From the NCBI GenBank assembly GCA_046538105.1, contig JBKHJO010000003.1, forward strand, positions 42,484-106,483: a DNA stretch of 64,000 bases. The letters are read 5' to 3'. Made by a program: the position numbers and the translations under genes. Position 1 is the first letter of the stretch, and each line of letters begins with the position of its first letter. The notes below the pieces were generated by a model. That model saw only the letters and a list, made by a program, of their open reading frames with translations, made no database searches and was not told the origin of the DNA. Of the stretch, positions 50,764 to 59,731 are shown piece by piece. This DNA is from JAWLEV01 sp046538105. Lineage in GTDB: Bacteria > Chloroflexota > Anaerolineae > UBA1429.

Positions 50764-51648
50764 TTACATCTTGATGGTACCCTCGGTGAGTCCTCGCACG
50801 AACCATTTTTGCATGAGAATAAAGACCAGGATCACGGGTAGCATGGCCATGGTGTAGGCCGCGCACTCGGTTCCATAGCCCGCTAGAATACTTGAGGTAA
50901 AGTGGGCACTCCAGCCACTGAGCTTGGTCGCGGCGATGGAGATCGTCTCGAGTTCGGGAAAATCGAGCAGGGTGAGGGCTATGAGATACTCGCCCCACAC
51001 ATAGATAAACTCAAAGATGGCTACGACGACGATGCCCCCTTGAGCAAAGGGCAGGTCCACGTTCAGGAATATGCGCCACGTGCCTGCGCCGTCGATGATG
51101 GCGGCCTCCTCCAGTTCGTGGGGCACAGTTAAAAAGGTCTGCCGCATGATGAACAGGGCCACACTGATGGCGCTGGGGTACAGGAATATGAGGCCCAGGT
51201 GAGAGTTGCGCAATCCCAGGAAGGACATGAGTTCATAGGTGGCCATCAAACCGCCGGCCCGGGGGATAAACATGAGCATGATCAACGTATAGAAGAGCAG
51301 GTCCCTGCCCCGAAAGTCGAGCCGCGCAAAGGCGAACCCGGCCATGGTGGCCGTGATGGACTGGATGATCACCGCTCCCGCAGAGAGTTTGATGCTATTC
51401 CACAGGTTGAGGGGGATGCGGCTCATATCGGCCCGGGTGAACATCCAGCGGTAGTTGGCAAGGATGGGATCCTTGGGGATGAGGCTAGGCGTCGCCATGT
51501 AGAGTTCCTGTCTCCCTTTTAGGGAGGAGGAAACTGTCCATATCACGGGGAGTAGACAGACGGCACAGATGAAAATAAGGGCTGCGTTGATGATCCACGC
51601 ATCCGGTCGTCGCAGGTTTCGTTTGATCGTTCGGCTCAGAGAGGCCAT
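50764..51648 (-). CDS. Sugar ABC-transporter permease (MalG/UgpE-like)
   Basis: 294 residues, six membrane helices, EAA loop EEAAIIDGAGTWRIF, and the C-terminal KWFVRGLTEGTIKM typical of MalG. The longer frame is rejected; ATG 51648 follows GAGGAG at seven bases. Gene order on the minus strand is binding protein, this permease, then the first permease. Confidence 0.94.
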   Translation of the reverse strand: MASLSRTIKRNLRRPDAWIINAALIFICAVCLLPVIWTVSSSLKGRQELYMATPSLIPKDPILANYRWMFTRADMSRIPLNLWNSIKLSAGAVIIQSITATMAGFAFARLDFRGRDLLFYTLIMLMFIPRAGGLMATYELMSFLGLRNSHLGLIFLYPSAISVALFIMRQTFLTVPHELEEAAIIDGAGTWRIFLNVDLPFAQGGIVVVAIFEFIYVWGEYLIALTLLDFPELETISIAATKLSGWSAHFTSSILAGYGTECAAYTMAMLPVILVFILMQKWFVRGLTEGTIKM

Positions 51649-51701
51649 ATACACACTCCTCTTCGCACTGCGCTGAAATATATGAGATGGATCATAAGCA
51701 T

Positions 51702-51739
51702 AAAGAGGGGGAGAGCGTGTGAGAACCCTCCCCCTCTTT
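51702..51739. repeat. Hairpin between binding-protein and permease genes
   Basis: AAAGAGGGGGAG (51702-51713) pairs perfectly with 51728-51739. Placed after the binding-protein gene, it may protect its mRNA or partly terminate, giving more binding protein than permease, as is common in ABC importers. Confidence 0.7.
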
Positions 51740-51800
51740 GTGAGCACGTACTATTTTGGAGCATGTGCTTGGAACACACGCGCGGAAGGAGAATTCCTTG

Positions 51801-53189
51801 TTACAGTTGCTGCTTCTCGATCTCTTCCCGGCTGTCCTCCAGGATGAGCTGGGCACACTCCTCCGGCGTCATTTCCGAACCCGCTTCCGTAAAAGGTATC
51901 CGATGCTTCTGAAAGACCGTGTTCTGGATGGTATAGTAGTTGTTACGCGGTGCGGGAACGGAATTCTGGACGTCCTCCACCATGTCCAGCATCCACTCGT
52001 AGACACGGAACTGGGGATCCTCTTGGATGATGTCATAGGCCGAGTGATAGATGGGCGTCTTGCCCGTCTGCATCACCGTTTTCTGGAAGCCCGTATTCTG
52101 GGGGCCCATGGTGTAGATGAGATAGTCCATCGCCTCTTGAGGATGGGGGGCCCCGTTCAGGATGGCCACGCCGTTGCCCCAGTAGACGGATCCCACGCCA
52201 CCGCCCGCTTCCCTGGTGGGAATGGGGGAGGTGGATACCTTATCGGTACCAAAGGCGTTCTGCCCCCACACGCCGCGTGAGCTCTGGGCCTGGACGGAGG
52301 CCACCTTGCCGGCATAGTAGGCATCCAGCCATCCATCACTGCCGTGGGGCGGCGTCAGTTCCTCCTCCACGATCAACTTTTTATAGAAGGCCAAGGACTC
52401 GAGCATCTCATCGGATTCCCAATCGATCAGACCTTCATCGGTATAGGGAGTATCGTCCACGGCGGAGCAGATAAGGGCGCCCACATCGGTCCAAAGCGAT
52501 TCGGCGAAGGATGTGGGGTAGATCTGCTCATCGGCACCCCAGTTTTTGAGTTCCAGGGCAATCTCCAGCCACTCGTCCCATGTCTCGGGGGCGTTTTCCC
52601 ATCCTACCTCATTGGCATAGTCCACGCGCCAGTTGTAGGTGATGTTCTCGAAACTGTAAGCCAGGCTGTAGAACTCTCCCTGGTAACTGCCGTCCTCCTT
52701 GATGGTGTCGATCATGTCGGAGAGAACCTGGTCGGCACCCTCCTGCTGCGAGCCGGCGATATATTCGTCCATGGGTTGAATCATCTCCGTCGCGACCCAC
52801 TGCTGCATGACGAGAAAGGGGGTGAGGATGCCCGCAGCGCTCCACTCCAGGGTACCCTCTCTGATCTGGGCGATTATTTTGGTATCCCATCCCTCAGAGG
52901 TGGTGTCGATCTTGACCTCCACGTCCTCGTTGGCCTCGTTGAACTCGCGGGCCGTCCTGTCAAAGGGAATCTCTCCCACGGCCCAGGGGCTGAGTATGAC
53001 GCGGACCTCCTTGACGCCAGAGGGGGCGGGTTCCTGCTCGACGACGCGGGTGACCTCTGTTTCGACCTCTACGGTCTCTTTCACGACCTTTTCCACCGTC
53101 TTGGGTTGGCAGGCCGCGAGAAGGGAAGCGGCTGCCCCCGTGGCGGCAAAGCGGAGAAAACTGCGACGAGAATAAGACTTAACGGACAT
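51801..53189 (-). CDS. Sugar ABC-transporter substrate-binding lipoprotein, Tat-type signal
   Basis: 462 residues. The signal has twin arginines (SRRSFLRFAATG) and a lipobox LLAAC, so it is probably a Tat-exported lipoprotein. The rest is a family 1 extracellular solute-binding protein: VRVILSPWAVGEIP, REFNEANEDVEVKI, SYSFENITYNW-like ligand region and IPTREAGGGVGSVYWGNGVAI. ATG 53189 follows AAGGAGGCTTCATA. It captures an oligosaccharide or sugar acid; the cluster suggests an amino or uronic sugar (inference). About 200 bases of leader precede it. Confidence 0.93.
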   Translation of the reverse strand: MSVKSYSRRSFLRFAATGAAASLLAACQPKTVEKVVKETVEVETEVTRVVEQEPAPSGVKEVRVILSPWAVGEIPFDRTAREFNEANEDVEVKIDTTSEGWDTKIIAQIREGTLEWSAAGILTPFLVMQQWVATEMIQPMDEYIAGSQQEGADQVLSDMIDTIKEDGSYQGEFYSLAYSFENITYNWRVDYANEVGWENAPETWDEWLEIALELKNWGADEQIYPTSFAESLWTDVGALICSAVDDTPYTDEGLIDWESDEMLESLAFYKKLIVEEELTPPHGSDGWLDAYYAGKVASVQAQSSRGVWGQNAFGTDKVSTSPIPTREAGGGVGSVYWGNGVAILNGAPHPQEAMDYLIYTMGPQNTGFQKTVMQTGKTPIYHSAYDIIQEDPQFRVYEWMLDMVEDVQNSVPAPRNNYYTIQNTVFQKHRIPFTEAGSEMTPEECAQLILEDSREEIEKQQL

Positions 53190-53368
53190 TATGAAGCCTC
53201 CTTGGTTTATATTAACCGACAATTAGTGAGGAAACGCGGTTTGTCCCGACAGGCACCTCCTTTGGCATATTCCCATTAACGAGAACAAAAGCCTTTTATC
53301 GCAGCATCGCGATATTATACGGTCAATGTCCTGTAACCTTATTATGGTTTTGTGATCAGCGCTTAATG

Positions 53369-53380
53369 AGGGAATTCCCT
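53369..53380. promoter_or_regulatory. Palindrome AGGGAATTCCCT, possible operator
   Basis: A perfect 12-base palindrome placed 6-17 bases downstream of the predicted transcription start, a normal position for a repressor site. Confidence 0.5.
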
Positions 53381-53392
53381 AGAAGCAGCGGT

Positions 53393-53422
53393 AGTATAAC
53401 ACTGGATCGCTCGACCTGTCAA
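53393..53422 (-). promoter_or_regulatory. Promoter of the importer unit
   Basis: TTGACA (53422-53417), an 18-base spacer and TATACT (53398-53393). Confidence 0.7.
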
Positions 53423-53528
53423 GTTCATGTAGGTAATTTCATCTATTGGTCGGAACAAAAACCCTCAGTTTTCACCATACCGGCTTGCCCCAAAATGTCC
53501 AGATGTGGATAAACGGACGGGTTGATGA

Positions 53529-54704
53529 CTAATCCGCGCCCTTGACGTGTCGATCAAAGAATTGGACGCAGCGCCCCATGGCGGTCACAAAACTGTTGGA
53601 AAGGTTGTGATCGTCGCCCTCGTACAGGTACAGTTCCGCCGACTGGTCGGCATCTTGCAGGCGCGCGTAAAGATCCTCTGACCACTCGACGGGCACCGAG
53701 TCGTCCGCTGTGCTGTGATGAAGCTGCAGGGGGCCCGAGAGTTTCTCAAGATGAAAGGTGGGATCGACAGAGGCCCAGAATGTGGGGTTCTCGTCGAACA
53801 TACCATAGGCGAATATGCCCTCGGTAGGTGGTTCGGGGGTTTCATCGCCGTCGGGCGTTGCCTTTAGGCTGCGGACGATCCAGTTGGGACGCTTTTCCCA
53901 TACATCCTCGACAGGCGCCACCACGCCGGCCCAGATGACGCCAGCGTCGATCTGATCGCTCACCACCATGGCCCGCAGCGTAAGAGCGCCCCCCATAGAA
54001 TGCCCCCACATACCAACCCGCTGGGGATCGGCATCCGGATAGCGCTGCACCGAGGTGACGGCGTTGAGCACGTCGACGGTATAATCTCCCACCGTGTGGG
54101 CGTCGGCCGGCTCGCCCTCTGAATTCCCGTGTCCGCGATAGTCGGGGGCGAGGACGATGTATCCCTCACTGGCGAATTCGTGCACGTAGGCCAGATACCT
54201 CTCGGCGGTGCGGTATTGATCGGGTGGAATGTACCCGTGATTGAAGATGATAAAGGGCCAGCCGCTCTCGGGCTTTTCTCCCTGAGGTACGGTCAGCATG
54301 GCATAGATCTTGAGCCCTTTGGATTGATAGGAAACGACGTAGCGGTCATAGTTGGATTCGGGGGGCAGGGTTTCCTCTATCACCAGTTCGCTGCCGGGAT
54401 AGGACTCCTGTCGCATCGCCTCGATGGCCAGGGGATGCAAAGGCGTGGCTGTCGATATCGGGGTAGCCGTCGAGGTGCGCGTTGGCGTGGCGGTATCGGT
54501 CGATGTGGGAGGCGGGGAGGGTGTAGGCGACGGTGTCAAAGTCACCTGTGATCCGGGGTTCTCGGCCTTTATGATGGAGGTTGCCGTTGGCGATAGGGCG
54601 CTCCGGCCGCCATTGCAGGCGAGGGTCGATAGCAGTATCCATGACAGTAGACAGGCGATGATCCAACCCGATCGCCTGGGGGCCACTTGTGAGGGTAGAG
54701 ACAT
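53529..54704 (-). CDS. Lipoprotein alpha/beta hydrolase (prolyl-oligopeptidase/dienelactone-hydrolase-like)
   Basis: 391 residues. Signal peptide with lipobox STLAC, a Pro/Thr/Ser linker (about 45-85), then an alpha/beta hydrolase. Nucleophile Ser lies in GHSMGGALTL, the oxyanion region in IIFNHGYIPP, catalytic Asp probably in HSTADDSVPV and His in GDDHNLSN. The substrate is unclear; relatives are surface esterases or peptidases. ATG 54704 follows AAGGAG; the longer frame is rejected. It is divergent from the BioD-like gene. Confidence 0.88.
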   Translation of the reverse strand: MSLPSQVAPRRSGWIIACLLSWILLSTLACNGGRSALSPTATSIIKAENPGSQVTLTPSPTPSPPPTSTDTATPTRTSTATPISTATPLHPLAIEAMRQESYPGSELVIEETLPPESNYDRYVVSYQSKGLKIYAMLTVPQGEKPESGWPFIIFNHGYIPPDQYRTAERYLAYVHEFASEGYIVLAPDYRGHGNSEGEPADAHTVGDYTVDVLNAVTSVQRYPDADPQRVGMWGHSMGGALTLRAMVVSDQIDAGVIWAGVVAPVEDVWEKRPNWIVRSLKATPDGDETPEPPTEGIFAYGMFDENPTFWASVDPTFHLEKLSGPLQLHHSTADDSVPVEWSEDLYARLQDADQSAELYLYEGDDHNLSNSFVTAMGRCVQFFDRHVKGAD

Positions 54705-54836
54705 ATCTTGCTCCTTATCTGCTGAAAAGTGAAATCTGAGGCTGACGGGTAATTCTTGACTTTTATCATTTACAATAGACCCATTTTGTCGCAATTGTGC
54801 CATGCCGTCAAAGATTGGCCTGCTACCCGATCGACT

Positions 54837-54864
54837 TTGATTCGGGCGCGATATGGGCTATACT
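54837..54864 (+). promoter_or_regulatory. Predicted promoter of the BioD-like ATPase
   Basis: TTGATT at 54837-54842, a 16-base spacer and TATACT at 54859-54864, 42 bases before ATG 54906. Confidence 0.55.
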
Positions 54865-54905
54865 CTGTGCTGCAAGATTGGAATTATAAGGGGGTGGCGG
54901 CTGTG

Positions 54906-56150
54906 ATGGGCACGACGTATCCGCCGACGATTTTTGTCCTGGGGACCGCGCGCAACATCGGCAAGACAGTTACCTGTATGGGTATCATAAGCAACCTTCT
55001 TTCCGATGAACATGGCTATGCGCGCGAGCAGATCGGATATATGAAACCCGTCGGCCAGCAGACGCGCCGGGTTACTGATAGCATGGGAGAATCCATAGAG
55101 GTCGACAAGGACGCTGTCCTGATCACCTCGCTGATGGGCATCCAGCATGCTGGCTACGAATACATAAGTCCGGTGGTACTGCGCGGAGGGGTCACCGCTT
55201 CCTACATCGACGAGGCGGTGAATGGTGACCCGTTGGTTGCAAGAAAGACTTTTTTGAAGCGCATTTGCACTTCCTACAAGCGCGTCTGTGCCGACAAACG
55301 CGTCGTGCTTGTCGAGGGGACGGGGCAGCCCGGCGTGGGGTCGGTGGCTGGTATTTCCAATGCCGATGTCATCAATACGCTGCGCGATATGGGGGTGCCC
55401 CTCTTTGTCATCATGGTGACCCAGGGGGGTATCGGCAGTACCCTGGATCAAGTCTTCCCCTATCTCATGGCCATGGAGCATCTGGGAGCGCACGTGGACG
55501 GTCTCATCGTCAACGGCATCTATATTTCCAAGATGGACAAGATCGTACACTATCTTGAGAGTTATTATGATCGCGTCTTTGTGCCCCTGTATGGAGAACA
55601 TCTTGAGGGGCAATCCCCTCCGCCCATCCTGGGATTTATCCCCTCCGTGTCCGCGTTGCGTGCGCCTACCATGCGTCTCATCGCCGAAGAGTTCTCTGAA
55701 CGGCCCGATAGCGGGATGGAGATCGTGGCTCCCGAGAATTTCGACACGGTGGCCGTGCAGTTGATAGGGGCTCTGCGCGTCATCAGTCTGGATTTTGGCT
55801 ATGAGCCCCTCCTGAAACCCCGCGATGCTGCTGTCATTGGAGTAAATGCCAACGACGCCATACTGGCCACGTTCCTCCATCACGAACGTCTGGTTCATCA
55901 AGATGGTGAGGGTTTGTCGGGCGTCATCCTTTCCTGCAAATATGTGGGAGGATTGGCGGATCGCATCCGCGAACTCATTGTAAAAAAGGATCTGCCCACC
56001 CTGACGCTGGATTATGATTCCGCCGAGATCGTGCAGCGCATCGAGAATATGACGGTTAAGATCCAACCCTACGATGTCCACAAGCGGGAACTGATCGCCG
56101 AGGTCTATGAGAAACATCTCACCCTGTGGCCCGAACTCCAACTCGTCTGA
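54906..56150 (+). CDS. BioD-like P-loop protein with DRTGG domain
   Basis: 414 residues related to the N-terminal part of long phosphotransacetylases (BioD-like domain plus DRTGG) but without the acyltransferase domain. P-loop VLGTARNIGKTVTCMG near residue 12; VLVEGTGQPGVGSV is the BioD-like switch; the DRTGG-like part begins near 315 (AVIGVNANDAILATFLHHE). The role is probably regulatory, possibly nucleotide sensing. ATG 54906 follows GGGGGTGGCGGCTGT; the upstream extension lacks a ribosome site. Confidence 0.8.
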   Translation: MGTTYPPTIFVLGTARNIGKTVTCMGIISNLLSDEHGYAREQIGYMKPVGQQTRRVTDSMGESIEVDKDAVLITSLMGIQHAGYEYISPVVLRGGVTASYIDEAVNGDPLVARKTFLKRICTSYKRVCADKRVVLVEGTGQPGVGSVAGISNADVINTLRDMGVPLFVIMVTQGGIGSTLDQVFPYLMAMEHLGAHVDGLIVNGIYISKMDKIVHYLESYYDRVFVPLYGEHLEGQSPPPILGFIPSVSALRAPTMRLIAEEFSERPDSGMEIVAPENFDTVAVQLIGALRVISLDFGYEPLLKPRDAAVIGVNANDAILATFLHHERLVHQDGEGLSGVILSCKYVGGLADRIRELIVKKDLPTLTLDYDSAEIVQRIENMTVKIQPYDVHKRELIAEVYEKHLTLWPELQLV

Positions 56151-56195
56151 TCCTCTGTCTTATTTTTCATTCCTCTTATCCTATGTCACACTTCT

Positions 56196-56224
56196 TTGAC
56201 ATAGCGGGCTGATCGTGTTAGACT
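56196..56224 (+). promoter_or_regulatory. Promoter of the Rrf2-isc-mnmA operon
   Basis: TTGACA at 56196-56201, a 17-base spacer and TAGACT at 56219-56224, 32 bases before ATG 56257. Confidence 0.75.
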
Positions 56225-56256
56225 AAACGTTACATTTGAGTAAGGATTGGTCTGCG

Positions 56257-56664
56257 ATGAAAGTATCTGCTAGGGAACGCATCAGCCTACGCGCCATGGA
56301 AGAGTTGGCGCGTCGCTTTGGACAGGGACCCACGGCGTTGCGCAAAGTGGCCGAGGCGCAGGGACTTCCTCTTCCCTATTTGGGGCGTATCGCCGTGGCC
56401 CTACGGCGCGCTGGGCTGCTAAAAAGTGTGCGGGGCGCCCATGGCGGATATATGCTCAGTCGCACCCCCTCCCAGATAAGTGTGGGGGACATCTTTCGTG
56501 CCGTCGAGGGCTCCATCGTCCCGCTAGAGTGTACGGGTGGAGAGGGGGGCACGTGCGCCAATGTGTCAGATTGTGCGGCGCGTAGCGTGTGGCAGACGGT
56601 CACCAGACGCCTGGAAGAAACCCTTGATAACACATCCCTGACTGATCTCTTGCAGCAGGATTAG
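56257..56664 (+). CDS. Rrf2-family (IscR-like) transcriptional regulator
   Basis: 135 residues. Winged helix at about 5-65 (SARERISLRAMEELARRFG, PYLGRIAVALRRAGLLKSVRG), then three Cys in ECTGGEGGTCANVSDC for a 2Fe-2S cluster (spacing C-x7-C-x5-C, wider than in IscR). It probably senses Fe-S status and represses this operon. ATG 56257 is 10 bases after AAGGA; the upstream TTG is rejected. Confidence 0.92.
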   Translation: MKVSARERISLRAMEELARRFGQGPTALRKVAEAQGLPLPYLGRIAVALRRAGLLKSVRGAHGGYMLSRTPSQISVGDIFRAVEGSIVPLECTGGEGGTCANVSDCAARSVWQTVTRRLEETLDNTSLTDLLQQD

Positions 56665-56697
56665 CGGGAGGAGAGTTGACAAGGATGGAGAGTGGAT

Positions 56698-57864
56698 ATG
56701 CCTTCTGAATCACCTTTTGTTTATATGGATCATGCGGCCACGACGGCAGTGGATCCCCGTGTCTTGGAGGCGATGAGACCTTATTTCAATGAAGAATACG
56801 GCAACGCGTCCAGCGTTCATCGGCTGGGTACGGAGGCACGCGGGGCCGTCGAGTCGGCGCGGGCGCGAGTGGCAGGGATACTGAATGCCAAACCTGCAGA
56901 AATTATCTTTACCAGTTGTGGCACCGAAAGCGACAATCTGGCCCTGCGAGGTGTCGGACACGCCCGTCCCGGGAAACATATCATCACCACGCCCATGGAG
57001 CATCATGCTGTGGGGCATACCTGCCAGCAATTGGCGGAGGCGTTTGGTTTTTCCATAACCTATCTGCCCGTCGATGCGCATGGCGCCATCGATCCCGCAG
57101 ACGTCGAACGCGCCATTGCCGAGGACACCTGCCTCATTTCCGTCATGTATGCCAATAACGAGGTGGGGACCATCGAGCCCATCGCCAGGATTGGCGAGAT
57201 CGCCCGTAAAAGGGGTGTGCCCTTTCATACAGATGCCGTCCAGGCGGCCGGCAATCTGAACCTCGATGTGGATGCCTTGGGCGTCGATCTGCTCTCCCTC
57301 TCGGGACACAAATTCTATGCCCCCAAGGGGGTGGGCGTTCTCTACGTTCGAGAGGGTACGGACCTGCTCCCCACACAGACGGGCGGCGATCACGAGCAGG
57401 GCCGTCGGGCCGGCACGGAAAACGTGCCCTATATCGTAGGACTGGCCAGGGCTCTAGAACTGGCTCATGAGGATATGGAAGATAACGTGGCTCATGTGAC
57501 GTCGCTGCGTGATCGTCTTATCGAGGGTGTCCTGGATGGTATCCCCGACGTTCGCCTGACGGGGCATCCCACGCGGCGACTGGCCAATAATGCCAGTTTT
57601 GTCTTTGAGGGGGTAGAAGGAGAGTCTGTCGTCGTGCATCTGGATCGTGTCGGGGTGGCGGCGAGCACGGGATCGGCATGCACGTCGGAGGAGGAGGGAC
57701 CGTCGTTCGTTCTTTCAGCCATGGGCATCAGGGATCGACTGGCGCAAAGCAGCCTGCGTCTTTCTCTGGGCCGCGAGAACACGGAGGATGATGTGGATTA
57801 CGTACTTGCCGTCTTGCCCGACATTGTGGAAAATCTTCGGGAACTCTCGCCGTTCTATGACTAG
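56698..57864 (+). CDS. iscS: Cysteine desulfurase (IscS/NifS family)
   Basis: 388 residues. Releases sulfur from Cys for Fe-S clusters and tRNA thiolation. MDHAATTAVDP, PLP Lys in SGHKFYAPKG and the active-site Cys in STGSACTSEEEGPS are present. Start is ATG 56698; GTG 56692 is an alternative. In an operon with the scaffold and MnmA, both sulfur acceptors. Confidence 0.96.
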   Translation: MPSESPFVYMDHAATTAVDPRVLEAMRPYFNEEYGNASSVHRLGTEARGAVESARARVAGILNAKPAEIIFTSCGTESDNLALRGVGHARPGKHIITTPMEHHAVGHTCQQLAEAFGFSITYLPVDAHGAIDPADVERAIAEDTCLISVMYANNEVGTIEPIARIGEIARKRGVPFHTDAVQAAGNLNLDVDALGVDLLSLSGHKFYAPKGVGVLYVREGTDLLPTQTGGDHEQGRRAGTENVPYIVGLARALELAHEDMEDNVAHVTSLRDRLIEGVLDGIPDVRLTGHPTRRLANNASFVFEGVEGESVVVHLDRVGVAASTGSACTSEEEGPSFVLSAMGIRDRLAQSSLRLSLGRENTEDDVDYVLAVLPDIVENLRELSPFYD

Positions 57865-57909
57865 CCGTGCAAATTCTGTTTTTCCGAGAGGGCTGTTTCA
57901 GGAGGTTTG

Positions 57910-58302
57910 ATGTATACAGACGTTGTTTTTGAACATTTTTCTAACCCACGCAACGTGGGCACCATGAAGGACCCGGACGGTTATGCCAAGGTGGAGAGTT
58001 CCGCCTGTGGAGATCTGATGGAGATGTACATAGAGATCGAGGATGGCAGAATCTCCGATGTCAAGTACCGCACCTTTGGCTGTGCTGCCGCCATCGCCTC
58101 CAGTTCCATGGCCTCGGAGATGATCAAGGGCGAATCTTTGGCGGTCGCCGAGAAGATGACCGATGAGAAGATCGTGGAGGCCCTGGGCGGATTACCAGAC
58201 ACCAAGCGCCACTGTTCTATTCTGGCCGCAAGCGCCCTGCACAAGGCCCTGGAGGATTATTATGAGAAACATCCGGAGGCGCGTTCGGAGACCAGATTAT
58301 AG
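57910..58302 (+). CDS. iscU: Fe-S cluster scaffold IscU/NifU N-domain
   Basis: 130 residues with the three ligand Cys: SSACGD, TFGCAAAIAS and RHCSILA. The usual GCGAA reads GCAAA, one change next to the second Cys. MYTDVVFEHFSNPRNVG is the family start. ATG 57910 follows GGAGG. It assembles clusters with IscS. Confidence 0.95.
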   Translation: MYTDVVFEHFSNPRNVGTMKDPDGYAKVESSACGDLMEMYIEIEDGRISDVKYRTFGCAAAIASSSMASEMIKGESLAVAEKMTDEKIVEALGGLPDTKRHCSILAASALHKALEDYYEKHPEARSETRL

Positions 58303-58331
58303 ATCGTTGTCAGGCTTTTGGGGTGGGTAGG

Positions 58332-59417
58332 ATGTCTTCCCCGGGATGTGTCTATGTTGCCATGAGTGGTGGTGTCGATAGCTCTGTCGCAGCCGCGCTC
58401 CTTGTAGAGCGCGGTTATTGCGTGCGGGGAGTGACCATGCGGCTGTGGCGGGAGGAGGCCGGTGACCAGGGGATGTGTGGTGCGGTGACCAGCGCCCGCG
58501 CCGTCTGCAAGCAATTGGGCATTGAGCACAGGGTGGTGGATCTGCGGGAGCCCTTTTACCATCGCGTGGTCGAGTACTTTGTGCGGGCGTATGCAGGAGG
58601 ACGCACGCCGAACCCCTGTGTGCAGTGCAATCGCTTCATAAAGTTTGGCAAACTCTTGGATCTCGTGCGCGAATGGGGGGCGGATTTGTTGGCCACGGGG
58701 CACTATGCCCGTCGATATAGGGAGGGGGGGTACTACCAGTTGTTGCGGGGCGTGGACGAGGAGAAGGATCAATCCTACTTTCTCTACATGCTGGGCCAGG
58801 AAGAACTTGATCGTGTCCTGTTTCCCCTCGGCACGTGGACCAAGGAGGGGGTATATGCCTTGGCCCGCGAGCGCCATCTTCCGGTGGCAAAGCGGCCAGA
58901 GAGCCAGGACGTCTGTTTCATATGCGATGGCGATTATCGGCGGTTTCTTGCCGGCCGGGCTCCCGAGGCTATAGAGCCAGGGCCCATCTATGATAGAGAG
59001 GATAATCGCCTGGGACAGCACAAGGGATTGCCCTTTTACACCGTGGGACAGCGGGAGGGGTTGGGAATCTCTGCGCCACGTCCCCTCTATGTTCTGGAAT
59101 GGGACCTGGAGCGCAACGCGCTCATCGTCGGTTTTGCAGAGGAACTGGGGCAAAGGGCGTGTCTGGTCGAGGAGATGTCCTACGTCTCCGGTATGCCCCT
59201 TGCCCCTGGCCGCCGCGTGCAAGCCCAGATTCGTTATCGCGCGCGCCCGGTCCTCGCAAGGATCTGGGATGGTTCCGAGGGGGATGCCCGCATTGTCTTT
59301 TGCGATTCCCTTCGGGATATCACGCCGGGACAGGCTGCGGTATTATATGATGGAGACCGTGTCCTGGGGGGCGGAATCGTTGCGCGTGTTCTAAAAGAAC
59401 CCCATAAAAAAGAGTAG
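58332..59417 (+). CDS. mnmA: tRNA-specific 2-thiouridylase MnmA
   Basis: 361 residues. Thiolates U34 of Lys, Glu and Gln tRNAs using sulfur from IscS. P-loop AMSGGVDSSVAA, catalytic Cys pair in NPCVQCN and SQDVCFI, and the C-terminal barrel are complete. ATG 58332 is used; GTG 58323 is possible. Its place after iscS-iscU makes a sulfur-trafficking operon. Confidence 0.95.
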   Translation: MSSPGCVYVAMSGGVDSSVAAALLVERGYCVRGVTMRLWREEAGDQGMCGAVTSARAVCKQLGIEHRVVDLREPFYHRVVEYFVRAYAGGRTPNPCVQCNRFIKFGKLLDLVREWGADLLATGHYARRYREGGYYQLLRGVDEEKDQSYFLYMLGQEELDRVLFPLGTWTKEGVYALARERHLPVAKRPESQDVCFICDGDYRRFLAGRAPEAIEPGPIYDREDNRLGQHKGLPFYTVGQREGLGISAPRPLYVLEWDLERNALIVGFAEELGQRACLVEEMSYVSGMPLAPGRRVQAQIRYRARPVLARIWDGSEGDARIVFCDSLRDITPGQAAVLYDGDRVLGGGIVARVLKEPHKKE

Positions 59418-59428
59418 GGAGTTGGTTT

Positions 59429-59683
59429 ATGTTCTCCTCGCCATTATTCCTGTTCGCCTCTGCGTTGGCCACCTTTTGGGCGGCTATATTTCATCTGCTG
59501 TTTGGCAGGAATCTGATAGATTTGATTCTGTATTGGTTCATTGGCCTGGTGGGCTTTGCCGTGGGACAGGCGATGGCAGACGTTTTTCGTCTGCCCTGGC
59601 TTTTGGTGGGCCAGGTACATGTCGTGGAGGGCACATTGGGTTGCTGGCTTGCCATGTTTGTTGCACGATGGCTAAAAGTATGA
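59429..59683 (+). CDS. Small membrane protein, unknown
   Basis: 84 residues, almost wholly hydrophobic, with two or three membrane helices (FLFASALATFWAAIFHLLFG, then LYWFIGLVGFAVGQAM). Starts 11 bases after mnmA, so it belongs to that operon. The last codons contain the promoter of the next unit. Confidence 0.7.
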   Translation: MFSSPLFLFASALATFWAAIFHLLFGRNLIDLILYWFIGLVGFAVGQAMADVFRLPWLLVGQVHVVEGTLGCWLAMFVARWLKV

Positions 59684-59689
59684 TATAAT
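59661..59689 (+). promoter_or_regulatory. Promoter of the envelope-protein pair
   Basis: TTGCAC at 59661-59666, a 17-base spacer and TATAAT at 59684-59689, lying inside the end of the small membrane gene. Confidence 0.7.
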
Positions 59690-59731
59690 AGATAAGAAGT
59701 GTCGAGAATATCACTCATCTGGGGAGGCGCT

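Larger units (their letters stand above)
53190..53528 (-). promoter_or_regulatory. Long leader/control region of the importer unit
   Basis: No gene. Holds the promoter at 53393-53422, a 12-base palindrome at 53369-53380 just after the likely start, and a second TATAAT-like -10 (53319-53314). A LacI-type half-palindrome (AAGCGCT on the minus strand, near 53363) lies between them. Confidence 0.5.

Noticed and set aside
54756..54905. Fifty-residue extension of the BioD-like protein
   Set aside because: It crosses the predicted promoter and has no ribosome site.
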